From: Frondihabitans sp. PAMC 28766
GTDB taxonomy: Bacteria; Actinomycetota; Actinomycetes; Actinomycetales; Microbacteriaceae
Length of the DNA: 64,000 bases
Reading direction: 5' to 3'
Assembly (NCBI RefSeq): GCF_001577365.1
Contig: NZ_CP014513.1
Span: forward strand, 3,348,001-3,412,000
The position numbers and the translations under genes are program-made. Below are positions 1 to 8,849 of this stretch, in pieces; the first letter of the stretch is position 1, and every line of letters begins with the position of its first letter. A model generated the notes under the pieces. The model was not told the DNA's origin. It ran no database searches and was given only the letters and a program-made list of their open reading frames with translations.

Positions 1-447
1 ATCACCGACGAGCAGTTCGATCAGACCTTCAAGACCAACGTCTACGCACCGTTCTGGATCATCAAGGCGGCGCTGCCGCACCTGGAGCCAGGCTCGACCA
101 TCGTGAACACCGCGTCGCTCGAGGCTTACGTGCCGGCCCCCGACCGGCTCGACTACGCGACGACGAAGGGCGCGATCAACAACTTCTCGAAGGGGCTGGC
201 GCAGCAGCTGATCTCGAAGGGGATCCGCGTGAACGTCGTCGCCCCGGGGCCGACCTGGTCGGTGCTGCAGGTGACGGGCGGGGTCGATCCTGACACCCTG
301 CCGGAGTTCGGCTCGAGCGAGTCGCCCATGGGCCGCGCCGGTCAGCCGGCCGAGCTGGCGCCGGCGTACGTGTTCTTGACGAGCGCCGAGTCGAGCTTCG
401 TGGCCGGCGACACGCTCAACGTGAACGGCGGCATGGTGACACCCTGA
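1..447 (+). CDS. SDR family oxidoreductase, C-terminal part (cut by window edge)
   Basis: The reading frame is open from the first base, so the N-terminal Rossmann fold and true start lie outside the window. The visible 148 residues hold the back half of a classical short-chain dehydrogenase. There is a Ser-containing strand ([10 protein letters not shown]), the catalytic YxxxK as YATTK, the [10 protein letters not shown] segment after the active site, and the usual C-terminal GDTLNVNGG. The best family match is the NAD(P)-dependent SDRs of the general-stress (YhdF/YhxC-like) group. The substrate cannot be inferred. It ends 35 bp before the phosphoketolase gene on the same strand, so the two may be co-transcribed. 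Confidence 0.85.
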   Translation: MTDEQFDQTFKTNVYAPFWIIKAALPHLEPGSTIVNTASLEAYVPAPDRLDYATTKGAINNFSKGLAQQLISKGIRVNVVAPGPTWSVLQVTGGVDPDTLPEFGSSESPMGRAGQPAELAPAYVFLTSAESSFVAGDTLNVNGGMVTP

Positions 448-482
448 CCTCGCGCCGACCGGTCGGGGCCACACTGGCAGAG

Positions 483-2957
483 GTGACCGACAAGACGAGC
501 ACGACCAGCGAGAAGACAGCCGCCACCGACCTCACCGCCGTTGACACCTGGTGGCGCGCCGCCAACTACCTCACCGTGGGTCAGATCTATCTGATGGACG
601 ACCCGCTGCTGCAGAACGAGCTGACGCCTGCGCAGATCAAGCCGAGGCTGCTGGGCCACTGGGGCACCTCCCCCGCTCTGAATCTGGTCTACGCGCACCT
701 GAATCGTGTGATCGTGCGCGACCAGCGCGAGATGATCTACGTCTGCGGGCCCGGCCACGGCGGCCCCGCAATGGTCGCGAACGCGTGGCTCGACGGCACA
801 TACTCCGAGCTGGTGCCGGATGTCTCGCGCGACAGGTCGGGCATGCAGCGTCTGTTCAAGCAGTTCTCGTTCCCCGGGGGGATCCCGTCGCACGACGCCC
901 CGAACGTGCCCGGGTCGATCAACGAGGGCGGCGAGCTCGGCTACTCGCTCTCGCACGCGTACGGGGCGGTGCTCGACAACCCCGACCTCATCGCTGTCTG
1001 CGTCGTGGGCGACGGCGAGGCCGAGACCGGGCCCCTGGCCGCCAGCTGGCACGCGAACAAGCTGATCGATGCGGCGCACGACGGTGCAGTCCTCCCGATC
1101 CTGAACCTCAACGGCTACAAGATCGCGAACCCGACGATTCTGGCGCGCATCGACGAGGGCGAGCTGCTGCAGTTGTTCCGTGGCTACGGCTACGACCCGA
1201 TCGTGGTGGCCGGCGGGTACGACGGCGAAGACCCGATGCGGGTGCACGAGCGGATGGCCGCGGCGATCGACGAGTCTCTGGAGAAGATCGACGCGGCACA
1301 GGCTGCGGCCCGGGCAGCCGCTGCCGACGGAACCTCCGATGCCACGGGCAGCGACATGACGGCCTCCGGGCAGTCGGACGGGCCCCACGACGCCGCCCGC
1401 CCGGCCTGGCCGATGATCATCCTGCGCACCCCGAAGGGCTGGACCGGCCCTAAGTTCGTCGACGGCGAGCCGGTCGAGAACACCTGGCGCGCCCACCAGG
1501 TGCCGCTGCCGAACGTGCGCGAGAACCCCGAGCACCTCAAGCAGCTGGTCGAATGGATGCAGTCGTACGACCCGTCCGCGCTCTTCGGCGACGACGGCAT
1601 CCCCACCGACGCCCTGGCCTCCCTCAAGCCCCACGGTGACGCCCGCATGAGCGCAACCCCGTTCGCCAACGGCGGCCGCATCCGCACCGACCTGCGGCTC
1701 TCCGACTTCCGGGCCCACGGCATCGACACGGCAGGATCCCGGACGGTCACTGCCTCCGCCACGCACGGCGCAGGCTCGTGGCTGGCCGACATCATCCGCG
1801 ACAACCCGTCGACGTTCCGGCTGTTCGGCCCCGACGAAACCGTGTCGAACAAGCTCGACGCCGTCTTCGACGTGACGAACCGCTCGTGGGCGGCGCACAT
1901 CCTCGAGAGCGACCTCAACCTGGCGCACACGGGCCGCGTGACCGAGGTGCTCAGCGAGCACCTGCTGCAGGGCATGCTCGAGGGCTACCTGCTGACCGGG
2001 CGCCACGGCCTCCTGAACACGTACGAGGCGTTCGTGCACATCGTCGACTCGATGTTCAACCAGCACGCGAAGTGGCTCGAGGCCACCCGCGACATCGAGT
2101 GGCGTCGGCCGATCTCATCGTTCGTGTACCTGCTCTCGAGCCACGTGTGGCGGCAGGATCACAACGGCTTCAGCCACCAGGATCCCGGCTTCTTGGACGT
2201 GGTCGTCAACAAGCAGGCCCACCTCGTGCGCATCTCGCTCGCGCCCGACGCCAACACCCTCCTCGCCGTGATGGACAAGGCCCTGCGCGACGTCGACACC
2301 GTGCAGGTGATCGTCGCGGGCAAGCAGGATCAGCCGGCGTGGCTCACCATGGACGAGGCCGAGGAGCACGTTCGCCGAGGGGCCAGCGTGTGGGAGTGGG
2401 CCGGCACCTCGGGCGCGGCCGACCGCGTCGACGACGAGCCCGACATCGTGCTCGCCTGCGCCGGCGACGTGCCGACTCTCGAGACGGTAGCGGCCGCCGA
2501 CATCATCCGGCGGGAGTTCCCCGAGGTGAAGGTGCGCGTGGTCAACGTCGTCGACCTGATGAAACTGCAGGATCAGCGCGAGCACCCCAACGGCTTCACC
2601 GACGACCAGTTCGACGAGCTGTTCACGAACGACAGGCCCGTCGTCTTCGACTTCCACGGCTACCCGGCCCTCGTGCACCAGCTGACCTACCGACGCCACA
2701 ATCACGACAACCTGCACGTGCGCGGATTCCAGGAGAAGGGCACCACTACGACGCCCTTCGACATGGCGATGCTCAACGACATCGACCGGTACAAGCTGGT
2801 GCTCGACGTGCTGAAGTACGTGCCGGGGCTGTCGTCGTCGCATCCCGATGCCGCAGCCGACTTCGAGGCGCGGCGCGCCGCCGCCCGCGAGTGGGCGTAC
2901 ACGCGCGGCGAAGACCACCCCGACATCACCGGGTGGGAGTTCGGGCGACCCGCCTGA
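483..2957 (+). CDS. xfp: Xylulose-5-phosphate/fructose-6-phosphate phosphoketolase
   Basis: This 824-residue cytosolic ThDP enzyme cleaves xylulose-5-P and/or fructose-6-P with phosphate to acetyl-P plus a C3 or C4 sugar phosphate. It is full length for the family (about 790-830). Signatures are the N-terminal WWRAANYLTVGQIYL, GPGHGGPAMVANAWLDGTY, SFPGGIPSHDAPNVPGS, the cofactor motif GDGEAETGP, and the second-domain HQDPGF with KQDQP. Residues about 270-300 form a low-complexity Ala/Gly/Ser-rich insert between domains. Translation starts at GTG 483; only a weak purine-rich stretch precedes it. Dual specificity versus xylulose-5-P only cannot be told from sequence. Confidence 0.96.
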   Translation: MTDKTSTTSEKTAATDLTAVDTWWRAANYLTVGQIYLMDDPLLQNELTPAQIKPRLLGHWGTSPALNLVYAHLNRVIVRDQREMIYVCGPGHGGPAMVANAWLDGTYSELVPDVSRDRSGMQRLFKQFSFPGGIPSHDAPNVPGSINEGGELGYSLSHAYGAVLDNPDLIAVCVVGDGEAETGPLAASWHANKLIDAAHDGAVLPILNLNGYKIANPTILARIDEGELLQLFRGYGYDPIVVAGGYDGEDPMRVHERMAAAIDESLEKIDAAQAAARAAAADGTSDATGSDMTASGQSDGPHDAARPAWPMIILRTPKGWTGPKFVDGEPVENTWRAHQVPLPNVRENPEHLKQLVEWMQSYDPSALFGDDGIPTDALASLKPHGDARMSATPFANGGRIRTDLRLSDFRAHGIDTAGSRTVTASATHGAGSWLADIIRDNPSTFRLFGPDETVSNKLDAVFDVTNRSWAAHILESDLNLAHTGRVTEVLSEHLLQGMLEGYLLTGRHGLLNTYEAFVHIVDSMFNQHAKWLEATRDIEWRRPISSFVYLLSSHVWRQDHNGFSHQDPGFLDVVVNKQAHLVRISLAPDANTLLAVMDKALRDVDTVQVIVAGKQDQPAWLTMDEAEEHVRRGASVWEWAGTSGAADRVDDEPDIVLACAGDVPTLETVAAADIIRREFPEVKVRVVNVVDLMKLQDQREHPNGFTDDQFDELFTNDRPVVFDFHGYPALVHQLTYRRHNHDNLHVRGFQEKGTTTTPFDMAMLNDIDRYKLVLDVLKYVPGLSSSHPDAAADFEARRAAAREWAYTRGEDHPDITGWEFGRPA

Positions 2958-2976
2958 CGGCCCCGTCGGCCCGGCG

Positions 2977-3378
2977 CTAGCCGCCGGCGGGGCGAGCCGC
3001 GCGGCGGGCGACCGCCGGCGGGCGCTGCGACACCCCGATCGGCACGACCGCGTCTTCGGGCAGCGCGGTCTGGCCCGTGTTTTCGGGTTCGTCCACGATG
3101 ATCAGGCCCTTGCCCGACTCTGCCGTGGCATAGAGGCCTTGCAGCCACGCCGCGTTGATCTCAGGGGCACGGCTGCCCGCGAACTTGAAATGCAGCGAAC
3201 TCGTCGGCGCCAGCCAGATCGTCGACCGACCGTCACCCGATTCGGCCGAGTCCTTCCACGAGAAGGCGAAGCTCTCGCCCTTGCGGAGCTTGTTGATGAT
3301 GACGATCTGGAGGTGAGCCAGAGTGCGGTCTTCGATCGCCAGATCGAGCCGTTCGCCGTTGTACACCAGAAATCCCAT
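2977..3378 (-). CDS. DUF7882 family small protein
   Basis: A 133-residue protein starting MGFLVYNGERLDL, with the core IVIINKLRKGESFAFSW followed by GRSTIWLAP and LHFKF. I recognise this pattern as the DUF7882 family, small conserved proteins of Microbacteriaceae that are sometimes misannotated as ATP-dependent DNA ligase. No ligase motif is present. The C-terminal third is proline- and arginine-rich and probably disordered. I chose the start at 3378 rather than the longer frame upstream because family similarity begins at this Met. It lies convergent to xfp with only 19 bp between them. A large hairpin lies in the upstream DNA at 3451-3520. Function unknown. Confidence 0.7.
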   Translation of the reverse strand: MGFLVYNGERLDLAIEDRTLAHLQIVIINKLRKGESFAFSWKDSAESGDGRSTIWLAPTSSLHFKFAGSRAPEINAAWLQGLYATAESGKGLIIVDEPENTGQTALPEDAVVPIGVSQRPPAVARRAARPAGG

Positions 3379-3450
3379 GAGCGGCCTCCGTCGGCGTGTG
3401 TGCTCGAAACTACACCTCACGGGGTCCGCCAAACAGGGGACAAAAAGAAC

Positions 3451-3520
3451 AGGGGCATCTGCGCGGGCCGCACTCGGGGTGGAGGGGGATGCAGCCGGCC
3501 CGCGCAGATCTCGAACCCCT
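3451..3520. other. Large imperfect hairpin upstream of the DUF7882 gene
   Basis: ATCTGCGCGGGCCG (3457-3470) pairs perfectly with CGGCCCGCGCAGAT (3496-3509) across a 25-nt G-rich loop. AGGGG (3451-3455) can pair with CCCCT (3516-3520) outside it. It sits in the 305-bp gap between the DUF7882 start and the next gene on the other strand, about 75 bp upstream of the DUF7882 start codon. It could be a structured 5' leader on the minus strand or a terminator; no U-tract follows on either strand. Confidence 0.55.
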
Positions 3521-3683
3521 GATCCGAGGCTCGAGCATGTCAACTGTGACAAAACCGACCACGAGTAGCCAGTCCTGGACATAGGGTCGGCCAACTGTTA
3601 TACATCCGTCAGATAGTGGCCCCCGAATGCGGGTCACTGCGCTCGCTGGGCGTGGATCCGGGTCGGCGAGCATCATGGGGTGC

Positions 3684-4136
3684 ATGTCCGACGACGCGAC
3701 AGCCCCGGCTCACCGCACCCCCACCGCGACCACCGTTCTGGCTCAGCCCGTGGCCTGGAGAATCGCGGCGGCGGCCAGCGGCGGGCTCACCGGCGTGATC
3801 GGAATCGTGCTCATCGTGCTCGACCCGAACCTCTGGATCCTGGGCCTCGTGTTCGTGGCGATCGGCGTGGTCTGGTCCGTCCGATTCGGTCGGAACTCCG
3901 CAGTGATCGACGGAGACCGGTTGCACCTGCGCGGCCTCTTCTTCTCGCGGACGCTCGAGCGCTCGTCGATCACGTCGGTCGACCGATTTCCCTTCCTCGA
4001 CTGGAACGATGCTAAGGGCATCAGCCGCCAGAGCAGCGTCAGCGCCTTCCTCGGCGGCAACAGTTCGCCCGCCCAGGATCGCCGTCGGGCCGAGGCGGCG
4101 CAGATCCTGCGACAGTGGCTCGCCTCCGGCCGCTGA
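3684..4136 (+). CDS. Membrane protein with PH-like domain
   Basis: A 150-residue protein with two closely spaced hydrophobic helices (about residues 28-62: WRIAAAASGGLTGVIGIVLI and LWILGLVFVAIGVVWSV). A cytosolic strand-rich region follows (VIDGDRLHLRGLFFSRTLER, then SVDRFPFLDW) that resembles bacterial PH-like domains of small membrane proteins. I take ATG 3684 as start. An in-frame ATG at 3675 and an upstream frame to 3627 exist but have no ribosome site. A CATCAT hexamer seven bases before 3684 fits the leaderless arrangement seen elsewhere in this window. Function unknown. Confidence 0.65.
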   Translation: MSDDATAPAHRTPTATTVLAQPVAWRIAAAASGGLTGVIGIVLIVLDPNLWILGLVFVAIGVVWSVRFGRNSAVIDGDRLHLRGLFFSRTLERSSITSVDRFPFLDWNDAKGISRQSSVSAFLGGNSSPAQDRRRAEAAQILRQWLASGR

Positions 4137-4161
4137 TGCCGTGCCGGGCTGCATGCCTACG

Positions 4162-4219
4162 CTCCGACGACCGGTGCAGGCTCTAGTCCGCGGGCTAGAG
4201 TCTGCGCCGGTCGTCGGAG
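4162..4219. terminator. Bidirectional hairpin terminator
   Basis: A 25-bp stem (4162-4186 with 4195-4219) broken only by two G-U type positions, with an 8-nt loop. It sits between the convergent 3684-4136 and 4257-4697 genes. There is no U-tract. Its right arm ends CCGGTCGTCGGAG, the same 13 bases found in the hairpin at 19816-19863. Confidence 0.75.
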
Positions 4220-4256
4220 TCGTGCAGGGCGCGGCCGGCCAGCGGGGGCCGACAGG

Positions 4257-4697
4257 TCAGCGGGCGGCGCCGCCCTCGGCGAGCCAGGCCAGCCGCTGCA
4301 GCGCCTCGCGGTTGCGAAGCTTGATGGCGGCGGCCATGAGAGGCTCGGGCACCAGGACGCCAGGGCCGGAGGTCGCGTGCTCCTCCATTCGCACGACGCA
4401 GCCGGCGCCCCGCGGCTTCACGTCGATCGTCACGCGGGCCTCGCCGAGAGGCCAGCCGCGCGGCTCGAACTCCGCATGCAAGGGTGCGCTCCACGCGATG
4501 ACCGAGGTCGTGTCGTTGACGACGACCGGCCACACGCCGAACGAGTGGTGGATCTTCGAGCCGACGGCCGGCCAGACGTCGTCGACCGCGCGGATCCTGG
4601 AGGCCCCGACGACCCAGCTGGGGAAGAGCCAGCCGTCGGCCAGCACCGCGAAGACGGCCTCGGGCGAGGCCGCGATGTACCGGTGGCGGACCGTCAT
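4257..4697 (-). CDS. SRPBCC family protein
   Basis: A 146-residue single-domain protein of the START/SRPBCC (polyketide cyclase-like) fold. Family hallmarks are the opening MTVRHRYIAASPEAVFAVLADGW, a SWVVGASRIRAVDD segment, and the strand-rich middle followed by a long C-terminal helix (EPLMAAAIKLRNREALQRLAWL). Such domains bind hydrophobic ligands. The ligand here is unknown. Its start codon overlaps the stop of the upstream SDR gene (ATGA), so it is translationally coupled as the last gene of the MarR-ADH-SDR operon. Confidence 0.85.
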   Translation of the reverse strand: MTVRHRYIAASPEAVFAVLADGWLFPSWVVGASRIRAVDDVWPAVGSKIHHSFGVWPVVVNDTTSVIAWSAPLHAEFEPRGWPLGEARVTIDVKPRGAGCVVRMEEHATSGPGVLVPEPLMAAAIKLRNREALQRLAWLAEGGAAR

Positions 4698-5695
4698 GAG
4701 CGTCGACGCAGCCCGGTGACGAGGGCGGCGACCCCGGCGGCAGCTGCTCCGGCCGCGGCCGCGTACGAGACACCTCGATGCTGGGTGTACCAGATCTGCG
4801 GGCTGGACTCCTTGGCCTGGTCGTCGAAGATGCCTCGAGCGCCCTGGTCGCCCGCGACGGGTTCGTAGAGGTTCGTCGGCAGCATCGGCTGCTTCTTGTC
4901 AGGGGCTTGCTGCCCCGAGTAGCCGGTCTTGGCGAGGTAGACGTCGAGGAACGGCGCGACGAAGCGGTTGCCGAGAACCGTCATGACCGTCGGCTCGCCG
5001 ATCCAGCTGCGGCGGCGGGGGTGGTCGGCCACGTCGGCGACAGCCCTGGCGCAGGTCTCGGGCTGGAAGATCGTCGGCACGGGTTGCGGGTGGTGCGGCA
5101 GCTGCGACTTGACCCAGTTGAACTGGATCGTGTTCATCGCGGGCATGTCGACCTGCGAGATCTTCACGTTGCTCTTGTTGTGGATGAGCTCGGTGGTCAC
5201 CGACTCGGTGAACCCGGTGATGGCGTGCTTCGACGCGCAGTAGGCCGCCTGCAACGGGATGCCGCGGTGCGCCAGGGCCGACCCGATCTGGATCACGTGG
5301 CCGCGGTCGCGCGGCACCATTCGCTTCAGGGCGGCGCGCGTGCCGTTGACGAAGCCGAAGTAGGTGACCTGCGTGGCGCGCTGGAAGTCGTCGGGGTCGG
5401 TCGTCAAGAACTCGCCGAAGATGCCGACCATGGCGTCGTTGACCCAGAGGTCGATCTCGCCGAGCTTCTCTTCGACCTCCGATGCGGCAGCTTCGACGGC
5501 GTCGTTGTCGGCCACGTCGACCGACAGCGGCAGAGCCCGGCGCCCGGCGCGCATCACGTCGGCCGCAGCCCCCTGCAGACCGTCTTCACCGCGCGCCAGG
5601 ATCGCGACGTCCCAGCCACGCGCGGCGAGCTCGCGCACGATGGCGCGGCCCAGGCCTGCGGTGCCGCCGGTCACCACTGCGACACGGGCGCTCAC
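4694..5695 (-). CDS. SDR family oxidoreductase with C-terminal hydrophobic anchor
   Basis: A 333-residue SDR, longer than the usual 250. It has the cofactor motif TGGTAGLGRAI near the N-terminus, VDVADND, an NDAMVG motif in place of the usual NNAG, catalytic Ser (IQIGSALAHRG) and YCASK. The last 30 residues (SYAAAAGAAAAGVAALVTGLRRRS) look like a membrane anchor with a positive end. The start is GTG 5695, overlapping the stop of the ADH gene as GTGA. The N-to-D change in the NNAG motif (NDAM) is seen in a membrane-associated SDR subgroup. Substrate unknown. Confidence 0.85.
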   Translation of the reverse strand: MSARVAVVTGGTAGLGRAIVRELAARGWDVAILARGEDGLQGAAADVMRAGRRALPLSVDVADNDAVEAAASEVEEKLGEIDLWVNDAMVGIFGEFLTTDPDDFQRATQVTYFGFVNGTRAALKRMVPRDRGHVIQIGSALAHRGIPLQAAYCASKHAITGFTESVTTELIHNKSNVKISQVDMPAMNTIQFNWVKSQLPHHPQPVPTIFQPETCARAVADVADHPRRRSWIGEPTVMTVLGNRFVAPFLDVYLAKTGYSGQQAPDKKQPMLPTNLYEPVAGDQGARGIFDDQAKESSPQIWYTQHRGVSYAAAAGAAAAGVAALVTGLRRRS

Positions 5696-6879
5696 GCGGC
5701 GGCTCCCGGCTTGAGGACGACCTTGATGCAGCCGTCCTCCTTCTTCTTGAAGATCTCGTACATCTCGGGTGCGCGGTCGAGGGGCACCGGGTGCGTGACG
5801 AGATCCTCGGTCCCCAGCGGGTCGGCCGGGTCTTCGACGAGGGGCATCAGCGTGTCGATCCAGTGCTGCACGTTGCACTGGCCCATGCGAATGGTGATCT
5901 GCTTGTCGAACAGGCTCAAGAACGGCGTCGGGTCGGCGGTGCCGCCGTAGACGCCACTGAGTGAGACCGTGCCGCCGCGGCGCACGATGTCGAAGGCGAG
6001 GTGCATGGCCGAGAGGCTGTCGATGCCGGCCTTCTGCATGAGCGGCTGAGCGAGCTTGTCGGGGAGGCGTGCGGCGGCCTTCTGGAAGAGGCCGACCGCC
6101 CCGTGGTCGTGCGCTTCCATGCCGACGGCGTCGACGACCGAGTCGGGGCCGCGCCCGTCGGTCAGCTTGGCGATCACGTCGGAGACGTCGTCGGTCAGGT
6201 CGAGCGTCTCGACTCCGTGGCGCTCGGCCATCGCACGACGCTCCGACACGGGGTCGACGGCGATGACGCGATAGCCCCTGTGCACACCGATTCGCGAGGC
6301 GAACTGGCCGACCGGGCCGAGTCCCAGCACGACGAGCGTGCCACCGTCGGGCACCTGGGCGTACTCGACGCCCTGCCACGCGGTCGGGAGGATGTCACTG
6401 AGGAACAGGTAGCGCTCGTCGGGCAGCTCCGAGCCGACGGTGATCAGGTTGGCGTCGGCACGCTTGATGCCCAGGAACTCGGCCTGGCCGCCGGGGATCT
6501 GCCCGTAGAGCTTCGTGTAGCCGTAGAGGGTCGCGCCCGAGTCGTACTCGGTGACCTGCGTCGTCTCGCACTGCGAGAAGAGACCGCGATCGCACATGAA
6601 GCAGTCGCCGCAGGCGATCACGAACGGCACGACGACGCGGTCGCCGACCCGGATGTCGTGCACCTCGGGGCCGACCTCGGTGACGACACCCATGGTCTCG
6701 TGGCCGAGGACGTCGCCCTTGTCGAGGTACGGGCCGAAGACGTCGTAGAGGTGCAGGTCGCTGCCGCAGATCGCGGCGGAGGTGACGCGGATGATCGCGT
6801 CGGTCGGCTCGACGATGATCGGGTTCGGCACGTCCTCGACGCTGACGTGCTCGACGGACTGGTAGGTGAGAGCCTTCAT
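5692..6879 (-). CDS. Zinc-dependent alcohol dehydrogenase (FDH-like MDR)
   Basis: A 395-residue medium-chain dehydrogenase. The catalytic zinc site is AAICGSDLHLYD with GHETMG. The structural zinc site is the four-cysteine lobe CGDCFMCDRGLFSQC. The NAD(P) fold has GLGPVGQFASRIG near residue 190. Length and an internal region around PLMQKAGIDSL match the formaldehyde-dehydrogenase-like branch of zinc ADHs. The substrate is not determinable. Its start overlaps the MarR stop (ATGA) and its stop overlaps the SDR start (GTGA). Regulation by the upstream MarR protein is likely. Confidence 0.9.
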   Translation of the reverse strand: MKALTYQSVEHVSVEDVPNPIIVEPTDAIIRVTSAAICGSDLHLYDVFGPYLDKGDVLGHETMGVVTEVGPEVHDIRVGDRVVVPFVIACGDCFMCDRGLFSQCETTQVTEYDSGATLYGYTKLYGQIPGGQAEFLGIKRADANLITVGSELPDERYLFLSDILPTAWQGVEYAQVPDGGTLVVLGLGPVGQFASRIGVHRGYRVIAVDPVSERRAMAERHGVETLDLTDDVSDVIAKLTDGRGPDSVVDAVGMEAHDHGAVGLFQKAAARLPDKLAQPLMQKAGIDSLSAMHLAFDIVRRGGTVSLSGVYGGTADPTPFLSLFDKQITIRMGQCNVQHWIDTLMPLVEDPADPLGTEDLVTHPVPLDRAPEMYEIFKKKEDGCIKVVLKPGAAA

Positions 6880-7445
6880 TCGTCACGTCTACGCTGCGGC
6901 GCGCGAGCGGGGTACAGGATCGGCTGGCGCTCGGCCGAGAGTCGCGTGACGTAGTCGGTCAACTTCGCCGTGGCATCCTGCAACACCTGCCGGGCCACCG
7001 CGAGGTCGGCCTCGGAGATGCCGGAGTACGCCACGTCTTTCAGGATCGCGACGGGGTCGGGCAACTCGGCCCAGAGGGCCCGGCCGGCGTCGGTGAGACG
7101 AAGGACGCGTTGGCGCTGGTCGGAGACGTCGGCCTCCTGGATGACGAGGCCCTTGCGCACGAGCGTGGCCACGATGCCGCTCAAGGTGGCCCGCTCGACG
7201 CTCAGCATGACGCCGAGGTCGCGCTGGATCGTGGGCCCCGCGTGGGACAGCTGGTAGAGCACGTAGTACTGCGTCGGGCCGAGACCGTAGTCGCGAAGAC
7301 TCGCCTCGATGACGCTGCGCGAGGCCAGGTGGTACTTCTTCGCCCACGCGCCGACGGTGTCGAGGGCGTCGCCGCCGTGGCCGCCCACGGCAGCCGGAGC
7401 CTGCGGGGCGTGCGGGGCGTGCGGGTCGATCGCTTCGTCAGGCAC
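6876..7445 (-). CDS. MarR family transcriptional regulator
   Basis: A 189-residue winged-helix repressor. The helix-turn-helix is in SHAGPTIQRDLGVMLSVERATLSGIVATL and the wing in DVSDQRQRVLRLTDAGRALW, typical of MarR proteins that sense small phenolic or lipophilic compounds. The N-terminus carries a low-complexity His/Ala/Pro repeat (HAPHAPQAP). The start is GTG 7445. It is the first gene of a four-gene coupled unit (MarR, ADH, SDR, SRPBCC), so it probably autoregulates that unit. The next gene upstream on the same strand ends only 9 bp away. Confidence 0.9.
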   Translation of the reverse strand: MPDEAIDPHAPHAPQAPAAVGGHGGDALDTVGAWAKKYHLASRSVIEASLRDYGLGPTQYYVLYQLSHAGPTIQRDLGVMLSVERATLSGIVATLVRKGLVIQEADVSDQRQRVLRLTDAGRALWAELPDPVAILKDVAYSGISEADLAVARQVLQDATAKLTDYVTRLSAERQPILYPARAPQRRRDE

Positions 7446-7454
7446 CCGACATGG

Positions 7455-8210
7455 TTACCACGGAATCGTGGTGTTCTCCCAGCGGGTGAAGGTGCCGGTC
7501 GGGCCGTCGGGGCCGAGCAGCGCGACACGCACGACCTCGCGCGAGCCGTCTTCGATCGACTCGGTGCCCGCGAAGTTGTTGAGCGCGGTGCTCGTGAAGG
7601 CCGGCGAGACGAGGTTGATCTTGATGTCGGTGTCTTCGAGCTCGACCATCATGGCCAGTGTCAACGCGTTCTCAGCCGCTTTCGACGCGGGATACACGGG
7701 GCCGTACATCGAGTGGTAGGGGTAGCTCGGGTCGGCGTTCGCCGCGAGCGAGCCGACCCCGCTCGAGACGTTGACGATGCGAGCATCGATGCCGTCGCGC
7801 AGCAGCGGCAGCATCGCCTGGTAGACGGCGAGGACGCCGAACACGTTGACGTCCCACACGGCACGGACCTCGTCGAGGGAGGCGGTGCTGGCGAGGCTGG
7901 CCGCCGCTCGCTCTTCCGGCGTGCGGTCGCCGCCCGCCGTGTTCGAGATGCCGGCGTTGCTGACGAGCAGGTCGAGGCGCCCGTGAGTGGTCTTGATGTG
8001 CGCCGCGGCCGCGGCGATGGAAGCGAGATCGGTGACGTCGATCTGGAGGGCGGTGGCGCCGTGGCCGATCTCCGCGGCGGCTGCTTCACCGCGGCCGAGG
8101 TCGCGCGACCCGACCAGCACGATGTGGCCCGCCTCGGCGAGCTCTTTGGCGACCTGCTTGCCGACGCCCTGGTTGGCGCCGGTGATGAGGGCGATGCGTT
8201 CGGTGGGCAT
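7455..8210 (-). CDS. SDR family oxidoreductase
   Basis: A 251-residue NAD(P)-dependent SDR with TGANQGVGKQVAKEL, SNAG in the NNAG position, catalytic Ser (VNVSSGVGSL) and YPASK. The pattern resembles carbonyl-reductase-like SDRs. I start it at ATG 8210 because AGGAGAA lies just upstream; an in-frame ATG at 8234 has no such site. The promoter at 8257-8286 is overlapped by an inverted repeat that looks like a repressor operator. The gene ends 9 bp before the MarR gene, so read-through into that operon is possible. Confidence 0.9.
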   Translation of the reverse strand: MPTERIALITGANQGVGKQVAKELAEAGHIVLVGSRDLGRGEAAAAEIGHGATALQIDVTDLASIAAAAAHIKTTHGRLDLLVSNAGISNTAGGDRTPEERAAASLASTASLDEVRAVWDVNVFGVLAVYQAMLPLLRDGIDARIVNVSSGVGSLAANADPSYPYHSMYGPVYPASKAAENALTLAMMVELEDTDIKINLVSPAFTSTALNNFAGTESIEDGSREVVRVALLGPDGPTGTFTRWENTTIPW

Positions 8211-8240
8211 GGGTTCTCCTCTTCGTGATGTCATGCAATT

Positions 8241-8286
8241 CGTTCGGTACCAGACAAGTATCGTCAGCTACCGAACGATCTGTCAA
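8241..8286 (-). promoter_or_regulatory. Sigma-70-type promoter with palindromic operator
   Basis: Reading the minus strand, TTGACA (8286-8281) and GATACT (8262-8257) are 18 bp apart, 47 bp upstream of the SDR start. Perfect 9-bp half-sites CGTTCGGTA (8241-8249) and TACCGAACG (8269-8277) flank the -10 element. This is the layout expected for a TetR/MarR-type repressor; the regulator is not identified. Confidence 0.7.
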
Positions 8287-8315
8287 CCGAGATCTCGGGT
8301 CGCTGCAGCGACGGG

Positions 8316-8756
8316 CTAGGAGCCGGCGGTGACGGTGACACGGAGGGCCGGCCCGTCGGGCACGCCGACCGTGGGGCCGTGGGGCTCGTGGTACGAGCCC
8401 GCGAGGGTCAGGGTCGAAAAGCGGACGTCGGTCGAGCCGACGCCGGTGCCGTTGCTCCAGTGGGTCGATGAGCCGCCAACGGGCGTGTACTTCGCCGAGG
8501 CGAGACGCGCGTCGATGACGGAGTGCACGTGGGCCGGGTTCGTGTAGAGGAACTCGCGTGAGTAGCCCGCACCAGCCGCCGTGTAGCTGTCGGTGGTGAT
8601 CAGCCCGCGGATCGAGGCGAGGCCGACACCCTGCGCGGCGTTCTCGACCGTCGTCTTCTGAGCCGGCGCGCCCCCGCAAGCGGTCAGGACGAGAGCCGCA
8701 GCGACCCCGAGTGCTGCTGCCGCGCCCAGTCGTCCAGGTCGCCGTCGGGTCAGCAT
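8316..8756 (-). CDS. Hypothetical lipoprotein
   Basis: A 146-residue secreted protein with an arginine-rich N-terminus, a hydrophobic stretch and the lipobox LTACGG, so it is likely to be lipid-anchored on the outer face of the membrane at Cys27. The mature part is strand-rich with repeated Ser/Thr/Gly and no recognised domain. The next genes on either side are unrelated and spaced by more than 100 bp, so it appears monocistronic. Function unknown. Confidence 0.75.
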   Translation of the reverse strand: MLTRRRPGRLGAAAALGVAAALVLTACGGAPAQKTTVENAAQGVGLASIRGLITTDSYTAAGAGYSREFLYTNPAHVHSVIDARLASAKYTPVGGSSTHWSNGTGVGSTDVRFSTLTLAGSYHEPHGPTVGVPDGPALRVTVTAGS

Positions 8757-8849
8757 GGTGAATCCGTGATCACGCGTTCGTTCCTCCCTCGGGGCAGGGA
8801 GTCAGCCTACGTGCCGGTTGAAGGCGCCAGCGGCCCTCGCGCCGAGACG

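Noticed and set aside
342..2066. Long minus-strand open frame (574 codons) opposite xfp
   Set aside because: Shadow frame of a GC-rich gene; sequence is Arg/Gly/Val-rich with no domain, while the plus strand encodes an unmistakable phosphoketolase.
2977..3378. ATP-dependent DNA ligase
   Set aside because: Some databases use this name for the family, but the 133-residue protein has none of the ligase motifs.
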